A stretch of DNA of 17,218 nt from Candidatus Poseidoniaceae archaeon. Lineage in GTDB: Archaea > Thermoplasmatota > Poseidoniia > Poseidoniales > Poseidoniaceae. The notes below the pieces were generated by a model. That model did not search any database. It saw nothing but the letters and a program-made list of their open reading frames with translations, and was not told the origin of the DNA. The position numbers were made by a program, and so were the translations under genes. The stretch spans positions 1 through 17,218 of the forward strand of contig JAQXFL010000061.1 of the NCBI GenBank assembly GCA_029250345.1. The letters run 5' to 3'. Shown here one piece after another: positions 1 through 6,450 of this stretch. How positions within the stretch are numbered: position 1 is the stretch's first letter; each line of letters opens with the position of its first letter.

Positions 1-332
1 GATGCCCACAATCCCAGACCACTAATGGTTCCAATAAGTGGTCCGTATGTACGCTCTAAATACACATACGATCCGCCACTGGAAGGCATGCCTGATGACA
101 ATTCCGATTTCGATAAGGCGCCCGGAAGAACAACAGAGGCGGCGAGGAGATAGGCGAGCCATATTCCTGGACCCATGATTTCAGCAGCGAATGTTGGTGT
201 CACGAAGATGCCGGGTAACATTGCTGAAAGCGAGATGATTACAACGCCTGCAAGTCCAGTTGTGCGCTTCAAAGTATTTTTCAACTCATCAGTTGCATTT
301 GTGATGATGTTTTTTGGTGCTGAATCAGACAT
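1..332 (-). CDS. APC-family amino-acid permease, N-terminal part, cut by window edge
   Basis: The reverse strand from ATG at 332 reads without a stop to the window edge, giving 110 residues. After a polar N-terminus of about 25 residues come two hydrophobic segments (about residues 26-46 and 54-74). Between and after them are family-typical stretches: a P-G-I-F-V-T-P-T stretch, then S-S-G-M-P-S-S-G-G-S-Y-V-Y. The latter is the conserved PxxGGxYxY loop between TM2 and TM3 of APC transporters, followed by the start of TM3 (P-L-I-G-T-I-S-G). The family imports amino acids or amines by proton or sodium coupling in the cytoplasmic membrane. It lies 108 bp downstream of the dioxygenase genes on the same strand, so it may supply a pathway precursor, but it has its own TATA-like element. 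Substrate cannot be judged from this fragment. Confidence 0.82.
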   Translation of the reverse strand, partial: MSDSAPKNIITNATDELKNTLKRTTGLAGVVIISLSAMLPGIFVTPTFAAEIMGPGIWLAYLLAASVVLPGALSKSELSSGMPSSGGSYVYLERTYGPLIGTISGLGLWA

Positions 333-353
333 CTCAAATCCCCGCTTTCCGAC

Positions 354-362
354 CATTAAAGG
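354..362 (-). promoter_or_regulatory. TATA-like element of the permease gene
   Basis: The reverse strand reads CTTTAATG here, centred about 25 nt upstream of the permease ATG at 332. That spacing would put the transcription start at or next to the start codon, the leaderless arrangement common in archaea. No Shine-Dalgarno sequence is seen before the ATG. The rest of the 333-440 gap is AT-rich with a second TTTAATAG-like stretch near 411-418 and no strong hairpin. Confidence 0.4.
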
Positions 363-440
363 CCTGACATTCGACTACAAGCAACGATGGAACTTATTAT
401 CTTGTATCTATTAAAGTGACATTGTGTCGGAATCCGGAAG

Positions 441-1868
441 TTATTTCTTGGCCGGTGCCTTTGCAATAACTTTCATTTCAACAGCAATGGGAGTGGGTAA
501 GGCACGGATGGCAAGGGTCGTGCGAGTTGGTCCAACTTTACCCAATGTTTCTGCCCAAACTTCGTTGTAACCTTTGAAATCTCGGTCCATATCGACGAGG
601 AAAGAAGTAACATCGAGAACATCATTAATTGAACCTCCCGCTTCTTCAAGGATGCGGGTGATGTTTTGGACAACTGCATGCGTCTGTGCCTTGATGTCGT
701 AGTCGAGGGGTTGGCCATCTGCGTCGTGTATTGGTCCGCCTGGTATGGAGTTGGTTCCGGGTTGCCGTGGGCCGACTCCAGAGAGATACAACAGGTCACC
801 AACGCGACGGGCATGAGGGTAGGCGCCTACAGGTTTAGGCGCTGCAGAGCTGTTGACAGAGTCTTTACTTACAGTGGGTTCCCACAATGCTGGGCCGTTT
901 GAATTTGCGGGTTTGGCAGACACAGGGTCACTCACAGTCTCAGTTTCGTCACTTTGGGCATCGAGGACATTCCTTTCTCCCAAGAAATATTCGACGTCGT
1001 CTTCATCGTATTCTTTGTCGCCAGCTCCTGATGCAGCAGGGTCGAGATGAACTACAGCGCCTCCTGCACCGTGAATTGCTTCGTATGCCAGAACTTCACC
1101 TGTGAGATTGTTCCTGTTTTGATTCATTCCAGAAAGCCACCACATCGGTTTGAAAGCCACCACTTTGTTGACTCGTATCTGGCGATGTATTGTGCGAGAA
1201 AGTTGACCGACATCTTCGAGCCGACCTTCGCCCAAGAACTCGAGGATCTTACGGTTCCATTCATCGTCTTTGAGAGAGTGGATTTTGTCGTCTTTTGGGT
1301 CTATGGGTTTTGTGAACATTCTGTTCGATAATGACATTGCAGTAACTGCTACGGCTTTTCGTCCAGTCGCCTTGACCACATCCATGCACGCTTTAGCAAG
1401 AACAGTCGTTTCAGCACGGTTAGCATATACGTTGGATGAAACGATGACAGCAGGAATTGCATTATCTGGATTCAGTAACTTGAGTGCGACAACTGAGCCA
1501 ACATCGATTGGGAATCCATGGTATGCTACAGTACGACTCTTGAGTCCGCGGTTTTCGTTGGCCTGATTCCATGCATGCGCAAATTCTTCGTCAATGTTGA
1601 ACGAATAGGGTATGGATCCCAAATCATGAAAGTCATTGTCAACCATGACCCATTCTGGATTTGGGTCCGCAATGATTTGGTGTCCAATGATGCTTGGCCA
1701 CGTGGTCGAGTAGATGATGAGCAGGTCTGCATCACTGTCTTTGATTCGCTGAGCAGCTTCTCCAAAAGCATCACGTAGACGCCCCCAACCTTCGTTTTGG
1801 TCTGCTGCCAAAACAGTATGCGGGTGGACAGGTACGATGTACGATCCTACCAATTTCCCATCACTCAT
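441..1868 (-). CDS. amnA: Aminophenol dioxygenase alpha subunit (inactive LigB fold) fused to RidA/2-aminomuconate deaminase
   Basis: 475 residues in two domains. Residues 1-275 have the class III extradiol dioxygenase fold and resemble the alpha subunit of 2-aminophenol 1,6-dioxygenase (G-F-P-I-D-V-G-S near 118-125, S-S-N-V-Y near 144-148). The metal ligands of the beta subunit are gone: V14 and T56 replace the two histidines, and N182 replaces the acid-base histidine of LSH. This part is therefore probably structural. Residues 276-342 are an acidic, low-complexity linker. Residues 343-473 form a complete RidA/YjgF domain (Y-L-S-G-V-G, then P-T-R-T-T with R449 and E464 at the usual substrate-binding Arg and the conserved Glu). 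In known pathways a separate RidA protein, AmnD, deaminates 2-aminomuconate to 4-oxalocrotonate. The start ATG overlaps the upstream dioxygenase stop by 4 bp (ATGA), implying translational coupling. Deaminase substrate is inferred from context; an imine-repair role is the alternative. Confidence 0.85.
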   Translation of the reverse strand: MSDGKLVGSYIVPVHPHTVLAADQNEGWGRLRDAFGEAAQRIKDSDADLLIIYSTTWPSIIGHQIIADPNPEWVMVDNDFHDLGSIPYSFNIDEEFAHAWNQANENRGLKSRTVAYHGFPIDVGSVVALKLLNPDNAIPAVIVSSNVYANRAETTVLAKACMDVVKATGRKAVAVTAMSLSNRMFTKPIDPKDDKIHSLKDDEWNRKILEFLGEGRLEDVGQLSRTIHRQIRVNKVVAFKPMWWLSGMNQNRNNLTGEVLAYEAIHGAGGAVVHLDPAASGAGDKEYDEDDVEYFLGERNVLDAQSDETETVSDPVSAKPANSNGPALWEPTVSKDSVNSSAAPKPVGAYPHARRVGDLLYLSGVGPRQPGTNSIPGGPIHDADGQPLDYDIKAQTHAVVQNITRILEEAGGSINDVLDVTSFLVDMDRDFKGYNEVWAETLGKVGPTRTTLAIRALPTPIAVEMKVIAKAPAKK

Positions 1869-2767
1869 TCGCTCGCCTCCTTGTGGTTTCGCTCAGGCCA
1901 TTCAACGATTGCATTCCCTGTGCCAATGATGGTGCCGTAACCGTGCAATATCCCTGGGTAGTTGGGGATGTCAAGGGTTGAGAGAAGCCAAGACAATCCG
2001 CCTCCGTCACTCTCTGCGATTGCTTGTTCGGTAAACTCAGGCATCTCGTCGAGAATACGTTGCGATTGTCCAGTTCGGAAATATTCAATCATTCGCATGT
2101 CCCATAAGTGCATTGCATGGCTGGTAATATGTTCCTTGCTCATATCTTCAGGGATGGCTGATTCAGTGGTAAAATGTCGGTGTGAAAGTGAGTTACTGGC
2201 GAGTACAACCACTTTCTTGCCGCTGGCGAGAATTGCTTCGCGTGTCACTCGACCGAGTTCCATCATCATTTCTTGCATCACTTCGACGGAATAGTAATCT
2301 CTGGAACGGTTGCTCGACAAAACCACCAACGGCTTGTCCCATTGTGGGTTGAACATGTGTCCAGTCGTTATGGTTCCGTAGTCCACTCGGAAGTCTGGGT
2401 TTTCCATCATCTTGACGGCGAGTCCAGCGTCCGCTGCCTTGTCGTGTATCTGGCGAGCTAAGTCAACATCGATATCCAAGTCGTAGTGGTATCGGAACAA
2501 GTTCGGGAAGACTGGGTCGACAGAGAGACTTTTGAATTTAGGCAAGCCGAGAAAGTGCGTGCCGATGTATGTCTGCCAATGGGGTGAAAGCAAAACGATC
2601 GTATCGTATTCAACATCAGCCAGCGATTCTCGCAAGCGCTCATATCCCCAACGTAATTGTTCCCACCCGCCTTCAGCGGTTGGCTCATTTTGCTCAGGAT
2701 TCTCTGCATAAACCAAATGCGGCGGATGAGGTGCTAAGCAGCCAGCGACGATTTCGCCCTTCGACAT
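1865..2767 (-). CDS. amnB: 2-aminophenol 1,6-dioxygenase-like class III extradiol dioxygenase, catalytic beta subunit
   Basis: 300 residues from ATG 2767. LigB-superfamily, Fe(II)-dependent ring-cleaving enzyme. In known aminophenol pathways the beta subunit opens 2-aminophenol between the hydroxyl carbon and the neighbouring ring carbon to give 2-aminomuconate 6-semialdehyde. The motif A-P-H-P-P-H (H14) and S-P-H-W (H63) supply the metal histidines. E252 (A-E-S-D-G) is at the position of the third ligand, and H196 in L-S-H-R-H-F matches the catalytic acid-base. These match the spacing I recall for AmnB (13, 62, 195, 251), as do N-P-E-Q-N-E-P and V-D-Y-G-T-I-T-T. The track start at 2902 would add 45 uncharacteristic residues; ATG 2767 places the first ligand at the family position and sits 26 nt after a TATA-like box. 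The enzyme probably pairs with the alpha-RidA protein encoded directly downstream as an alpha2beta2 complex. Substrate could be another ortho-aminophenol or catechol. Confidence 0.9.
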   Translation of the reverse strand: MSKGEIVAGCLAPHPPHLVYAENPEQNEPTAEGGWEQLRWGYERLRESLADVEYDTIVLLSPHWQTYIGTHFLGLPKFKSLSVDPVFPNLFRYHYDLDIDVDLARQIHDKAADAGLAVKMMENPDFRVDYGTITTGHMFNPQWDKPLVVLSSNRSRDYYSVEVMQEMMMELGRVTREAILASGKKVVVLASNSLSHRHFTTESAIPEDMSKEHITSHAMHLWDMRMIEYFRTGQSQRILDEMPEFTEQAIAESDGGGLSWLLSTLDIPNYPGILHGYGTIIGTGNAIVEWPERNHKEASE

Positions 2768-2774
2768 GGACAAA

Positions 2775-2786
2775 CCGATGCATCGG
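2775..2786. promoter_or_regulatory. Perfect 12-bp palindrome, candidate operator of the dioxygenase genes
   Basis: CCGATGCATCGG is a perfect inverted repeat ending 7 bp upstream of the dioxygenase ATG (2767). It lies between the TATA-like box (2790-2797) and the expected transcription start. Its right half GCATCGG recurs directly at 2799-2805 on the other side of the TATA box, 19 bp away. A dimeric repressor bound here would block polymerase or TFB/TBP, the usual archaeal repression geometry. No regulator gene is visible in the window. Confidence 0.45.
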
Positions 2787-2789
2787 GGG

Positions 2790-2797
2790 ATTATATC
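2790..2797 (-). promoter_or_regulatory. TATA-like box of the dioxygenase operon
   Basis: The reverse strand reads GATATAAT, centred about 26 nt upstream of ATG 2767. With the usual archaeal TATA-to-start distance of roughly 25 nt, transcription would begin at or next to the start codon, giving a leaderless mRNA. No Shine-Dalgarno motif precedes the ATG. The box lies in the 101-bp divergent gap shared with the membrane-protein gene at 2869. Confidence 0.5.
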
Positions 2798-2868
2798 GGC
2801 ATCGGAGAATGTCGCTTCTCTCCCTCTTCCAACCGAACCCTCAAACAACACGGACATTTGGCAGGACC

Positions 2869-3360
2869 ATGGAGCAAGATGAGGTAGGCGCCGAGGTGCC
2901 AATTCAAAATCGGTTCTTACTTCGAGCCTTTGATTTTGATACTGGACTACGGCATATCATCGCCCCTGCTTTACTTGGTGCAATCTTCGGTGGTTTCTGG
3001 CAATACAGTGTAATGCCGAACATCGGTGAGATCAATCTGCCAAATCCTATTCACGGTGCGTTTTTCATCAGCATCCTGTTATCACCCCTTTTGTATCGGG
3101 TTTTGGTCGGTGATGAAATGTCCCGATGGAAGGAATATACGCTTGGCCTCTCGCTCCTCGGTCTCATTTTTTCAGTGATATGGCTCTCCGGCTGGGGCGC
3201 AGTGTTTTGCGGAGGATACGGTGCCTTGCTGGTTTGGGTTTGGATCAGTACGGATTGGGGGAGATATGACCTCCCTCCATTCCGATACGGCTTGTGGCAC
3301 GCCTTTGCTATTGACTTGGGTGCATTTGCAGGTAGTGTCTTCGTCTACGCACAACTGTAA
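2869..3360 (+). CDS. Small multi-pass membrane protein of unknown function
   Basis: 163 residues from ATG 2869. I do not recognise the family. The N-terminus (residues 1-28) is charged and cytoplasm-like. Hydrophobic segments lie at about 29-49, 62-81, 92-125 (long enough for two helices) and 143-162, so four or five membrane passes are likely. Tryptophans are frequent near the segment ends (W44, W105, W109, W123, W125, W130, W143). No catalytic or transport motif is seen. The longer reading frame upstream to 2569 overlaps the divergent dioxygenase gene and is rich in Arg and His, so it is not believed to be coding. A weak AGGA precedes the ATG. It is transcribed divergently from the dioxygenase gene across 101 bp, and its TAA stop directly abuts the panB stop with no gap. 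A link to the aromatic pathway is possible only by position. Confidence 0.7.
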   Translation: MEQDEVGAEVPIQNRFLLRAFDFDTGLRHIIAPALLGAIFGGFWQYSVMPNIGEINLPNPIHGAFFISILLSPLLYRVLVGDEMSRWKEYTLGLSLLGLIFSVIWLSGWGAVFCGGYGALLVWVWISTDWGRYDLPPFRYGLWHAFAIDLGAFAGSVFVYAQL

Positions 3361-4182
3361 TCACGAAGTGTAACTTTCATCGTTGTTCGGGAAATCTCCC
3401 GAGCGTACATCCGAACAGTAACTCTTGATAGCGCCATCAATCTCATCAGCAAGATTGAGGTAGCGTCGCAGGAAACGTGGTGAGAAGTCCATTGTGATTC
3501 CAAGCAAGTCATGAAGAACCAACACTTGTCCATCGCAGTCAGGTCCTGCTCCGATTCCAATCGTAGGTATTGAGATGGCTTCACTGACTTTTTTAGCAAG
3601 TTCGCGAGGTATTTTCTCCAATACGATTGCAAAGCAGCCGGCCTTTTCGAGTAACTTTGCATCCTCAATAAGTTTCTCAGCCTCTTCATCTTCTTTCGCA
3701 CGAACAGTGTATGTTCCAAACTTGTAGATGGATTGAGGTGTTAGGCCAAGATGGCCCATTACGGGTATTCCGGCAGTAAGGATTCGCTCGATGGATTGCA
3801 ATATTTCAGCACCGCCTTCGAGCTTGACGGCATGACCCTCAGATTCTTTCATGATTCGAATTGCAGATTCCAGTGCGATAGCAGAGTTTCCTTGGTATGT
3901 ACCAAAGGGCATATCGACGACAATCAATGCACGGTCGACTGCTCTTTGGACACATTGAGCGTGGTAAATCATGTGTTCAAGTGTAATCGGTACGGTTGTG
4001 ACCTGTCCGGCCATGACGTTCGACGCAGAGTCTCCGACCAAGATGACATCGACACCCGCTTTGTCAACAAGTTTAGCCAGGGAGTAATCGTAAGCGGTCA
4101 GCATGGTGATTTTTTCACCAGCACGCTTCATCTCCTGAAGTGTGTGTGTGGTAATCTTGCGCGCTTCCTTGTGAACCGACAT
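3361..4182 (-). CDS. panB: 3-methyl-2-oxobutanoate hydroxymethyltransferase (ketopantoate hydroxymethyltransferase)
   Basis: 273 residues, the family's usual length. PanB transfers a hydroxymethyl group from methylenetetrahydrofolate to alpha-ketoisovalerate, the first committed step to pantoate and coenzyme A. Expected motifs are present: L-T-A-Y-D-Y near 28-33, V-G-D-S (D51, S52) and V-D-M-P (D90) for Mg and substrate, K-L-E-G-G (K120, E122), M-G-H-L-G-L-T-P-Q-S near 142-151, and the catalytic Glu in L-E-K-I-P (E189). ATG 4182 was chosen because the longer frame to 4389 overlaps the LON gene and has no family-like residues. The gene is last in the 9730-3361 directon, 43 bp after the LON gene. 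Its TGA stop abuts the opposing gene's TAA. It looks like a housekeeping passenger of the cluster. Confidence 0.95.
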   Translation of the reverse strand: MSVHKEARKITTHTLQEMKRAGEKITMLTAYDYSLAKLVDKAGVDVILVGDSASNVMAGQVTTVPITLEHMIYHAQCVQRAVDRALIVVDMPFGTYQGNSAIALESAIRIMKESEGHAVKLEGGAEILQSIERILTAGIPVMGHLGLTPQSIYKFGTYTVRAKEDEEAEKLIEDAKLLEKAGCFAIVLEKIPRELAKKVSEAISIPTIGIGAGPDCDGQVLVLHDLLGITMDFSPRFLRRYLNLADEIDGAIKSYCSDVRSGDFPNNDESYTS

Positions 4183-4225
4183 GGATGTGCCACGGTTATG
4201 TTTGATTTGAAACCCTCGCAGGACT

Positions 4226-4951
4226 TCATTCCTCGTCGTCTTGAACCATGGCCACATTGTGTAACAATTCTTCAATCGCCTCGTCAATGGTTGAGGATGC
4301 AAGGATTTGCTGTTTTGCTTCGAGGGTCGAGAGTATGAGGCCGGCAACAGCGTAAATTGAATCCGAATCTTCGTCGATTGTTCGATCAACCCGCTCGCTC
4401 ACCCACATTTCTAAAAGATCGTCTTCGATGCGCAAGACCGTTCCAATCCGGGTTAGGACGTGGTTCATCATTCCTTTGAGAATGGATTGTTGTTCTTCAG
4501 TAATGTTCGAATCCATGGCATGGAACTCCACATTTGCACTGATGTAGAGTTTTGAATGCTCGGCATCGACCGGAATCATGTCAAGCAATTGTTGGACATC
4601 GGGCAAGATTCCATCGTCTTCCACTACTTCTTCAAACATCGGTGCACTAAACGGCGGCAATGCTGGAGCAGTGACATCGGTAACCGTAAATCGCCTTCGA
4701 CCAATAATTTGTACGAAATGGTTGCTGCCTTTTGTTTCGTGATGGAGAATTTCGGCCTCGCAACCGTGTGTTCTTGGACCATCCCAAGCATTTGTTGGTG
4801 AGAACGGGTCGTTCAACACCACGCCAAAATTATTCTCATCAAGCAAGCAGTCATCAAGCATTTGTCTGTATCTTGGCTCGAAGATTCGTAATTCTTGAAT
4901 TTCTCCTGGCATCAATACCATCGGGAGAACGAACAGCGGCAGTTGAGACAT
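4226..4951 (-). CDS. Stand-alone LON substrate-binding (N-terminal) domain protein
   Basis: 241 residues. The opening L-P-L-F-V-L-P followed by M-P-G-E and R-I-F-E-P-R-Y-R (near 22-29) is the signature of the Lon protease N-terminal domain, here without the AAA+ ATPase or protease parts, as in the COG2802-type family. The first 110 residues form the beta-rich LON/PUA-like part. The rest is mainly helical and acidic and ends in D-D-E-E. Such proteins are thought to bind protein substrates or partners; their biochemical role is not established. ATG 4951 was preferred over the GTG seven codons upstream because the LON fold begins right after it. It lies 36 bp after the aldehyde dehydrogenase gene and 43 bp before panB. 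A TATA-like AACATAT overlapping the dehydrogenase stop, about 35 nt upstream, could give it a separate promoter. Confidence 0.85.
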   Translation of the reverse strand: MSQLPLFVLPMVLMPGEIQELRIFEPRYRQMLDDCLLDENNFGVVLNDPFSPTNAWDGPRTHGCEAEILHHETKGSNHFVQIIGRRRFTVTDVTAPALPPFSAPMFEEVVEDDGILPDVQQLLDMIPVDAEHSKLYISANVEFHAMDSNITEEQQSILKGMMNHVLTRIGTVLRIEDDLLEMWVSERVDRTIDEDSDSIYAVAGLILSTLEAKQQILASSTIDEAIEELLHNVAMVQDDEE

Positions 4952-4987
4952 AGTTCCAAAACCGGCGTTCACCTTTTGAAGATATGT

Positions 4988-6448
4988 TTACTCAGGAGAA
5001 TCTGGGTTTTTGACGCAAACGTTTGTCATTTCCGAAAAGAATTCCATCGACCATTTGCCGCCTTCTCTTCCTACACCTGAGTTTTTGACGCCGCCGAACG
5101 GTGTTCTTAGGTCTCTGTGCAGCCAGGTATTTACCCAAACGATTCCAGTTTCAATTTTTGTCGCAAAGCTCCGACCACGTTCAAGGTCCTTGGTCCAAAC
5201 AGAACCTGCAAGGCCGTATTCGGAATGATTGGCCATGACGATGGCTTGCTTTTCAGAGTCAAATGTATGAAGCGTCACCATTGGACCAAAGATTTCCTCA
5301 GTTGCACATCGGGAGGTATAAGGTAAGTTAGATACAACCGTTGGTCGCAAAAAGGCTCCAACACCATCAGGGCCCGTGAAGCCAGTCATTGCTCGAGTTC
5401 CACCCGTCAACACAGTTCCTCCTTCGGCAAGTCCCAACTCAATGTACGACTCGACTTTTTCGAGATGCTCTGGTGAGATGACTGATCCCATGACCGTCTC
5501 ATCAAGAGAGGGATTGCCAATCTTGATTGAATTGACTTTTTCGATAAAACGCTTGGTGAACTCTTCCGCAATTGTCGAGTCAACGAGAATTCGTGAACCA
5601 CAGAGGCACACTTGCCCAGAGTTGGTGAAGGCAGCCCGTACTGCACCGTCAACAGCAAGTGTGAGGTCGGCATCTTTGAGAACAATTGTAGCGTTTTTAC
5701 CCCCAAGTTCCAATGATAATTTCTTGAACATAGGCGCAGCAGTTCGTGCCACAATTCTTCCGGTCGCAGTACCACCGGTAAAGGAAATACCCTTGATTCC
5801 GGGTGCTTCGAGGATGGACTGGCCTACCTCAGGTCCCAATCCATGCACGAGGTTAAACACTCCAGCGGGTAAGTCCAATTCATGCAATGTTTCCGCCAAA
5901 ACATTGGCAGTGAGCGGTGTTATTTCACTCGGCTTGGCAACAATTGTATTTCCCATCAAGAGTGCAGGTGCGACCTTCCAACTAAGAAGATACAGCGGTA
6001 GATTCCACGGTGTGATAAGACCAACTGTTCCAACCGGTGAACGGTGGACATAGTTCATGGCATCAGCCATTTCAAACGTCATTTCAGATTGTTCACGACT
6101 GAAACCAGCAAAGAATCGAAAGTTACTGACCGAGCGCGAGGCATCCACGCGTCGAGCAAGTGAAATTGGCTTCCCAGTATCCATCGATTCAGTCTGAGCA
6201 ATATGCTCATGTTTCTTTTCGAGTGCATCAGCGATGCGGTCGAGCCAATCTGCGCGTTCAAGCATTGAAAGAGCTCCCCATTCGGATTGTGCTGAGTGCG
6301 CAGCATCGACAGCCATTTGGACATCACTCGTTTTTGAGCGTGGAATCGTTGCAATACACTCCGCAGTTGCTGGGTTGTAATCTTCAAGAGTTTCTCCATC
6401 CAACGCGGCTTGGAACACTCCGCCGATGTAGTTCTTGACTTCGAGCAT
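4988..6448 (-). CDS. amnC: Aldehyde dehydrogenase of the 2-aminomuconate / 2-hydroxymuconate semialdehyde type
   Basis: 486 residues. NAD-dependent aldehyde dehydrogenase expected to oxidise the ring-cleavage semialdehyde to 2-aminomuconate (or its hydroxy analogue). Catalytic residues are all present: N149 in T-P-W-N, E247 in L-E-L-G-G-K, and C281 in G-Q-V-C-L-C. The C-L-C pair and the stretch W-L-H-R-D-L-R-T-P-F-G-G (R445) are characteristic of the muconic-semialdehyde subfamily rather than of betaine-aldehyde or succinate-semialdehyde enzymes. R445 corresponds to an arginine that binds the substrate carboxylate in the studied bacterial enzyme. Start at ATG 6448 lies 2 bp after the asparaginase-like gene's stop (TGAGCATG), a translationally coupled pair; the longer frame to 6496 overlaps that gene. 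This is the second step after the dioxygenase encoded at 1865-2767, although the two gene groups are separated by three unrelated genes. Confidence 0.9.
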   Translation of the reverse strand: MLEVKNYIGGVFQAALDGETLEDYNPATAECIATIPRSKTSDVQMAVDAAHSAQSEWGALSMLERADWLDRIADALEKKHEHIAQTESMDTGKPISLARRVDASRSVSNFRFFAGFSREQSEMTFEMADAMNYVHRSPVGTVGLITPWNLPLYLLSWKVAPALLMGNTIVAKPSEITPLTANVLAETLHELDLPAGVFNLVHGLGPEVGQSILEAPGIKGISFTGGTATGRIVARTAAPMFKKLSLELGGKNATIVLKDADLTLAVDGAVRAAFTNSGQVCLCGSRILVDSTIAEEFTKRFIEKVNSIKIGNPSLDETVMGSVISPEHLEKVESYIELGLAEGGTVLTGGTRAMTGFTGPDGVGAFLRPTVVSNLPYTSRCATEEIFGPMVTLHTFDSEKQAIVMANHSEYGLAGSVWTKDLERGRSFATKIETGIVWVNTWLHRDLRTPFGGVKNSGVGREGGKWSMEFFSEMTNVCVKNPDSPE

Positions 6449-6450
6449 GC

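Noticed and set aside
175..414. Plus-strand frame of 79 residues over the permease start
   Set aside because: Antisense to the clear APC permease reading and its promoter; composition does not resemble a protein domain.
2569..2868. N-terminal extension of the small membrane protein
   Set aside because: It runs antisense through the dioxygenase start, is Arg/His-rich and adds no hydrophobic segment; ATG 2869 gives a coherent protein.
3751..4338. Plus-strand frame of 195 residues opposite panB
   Set aside because: Fully antisense to panB and part of the LON gene, both with complete family motifs; no recognisable domain in the plus frame.
5376..6053. Plus-strand frame of 225 residues opposite the aldehyde dehydrogenase
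   Set aside because: Antisense shadow of a gene with an intact catalytic triad; Pro/Ser/Arg-rich and without family features.
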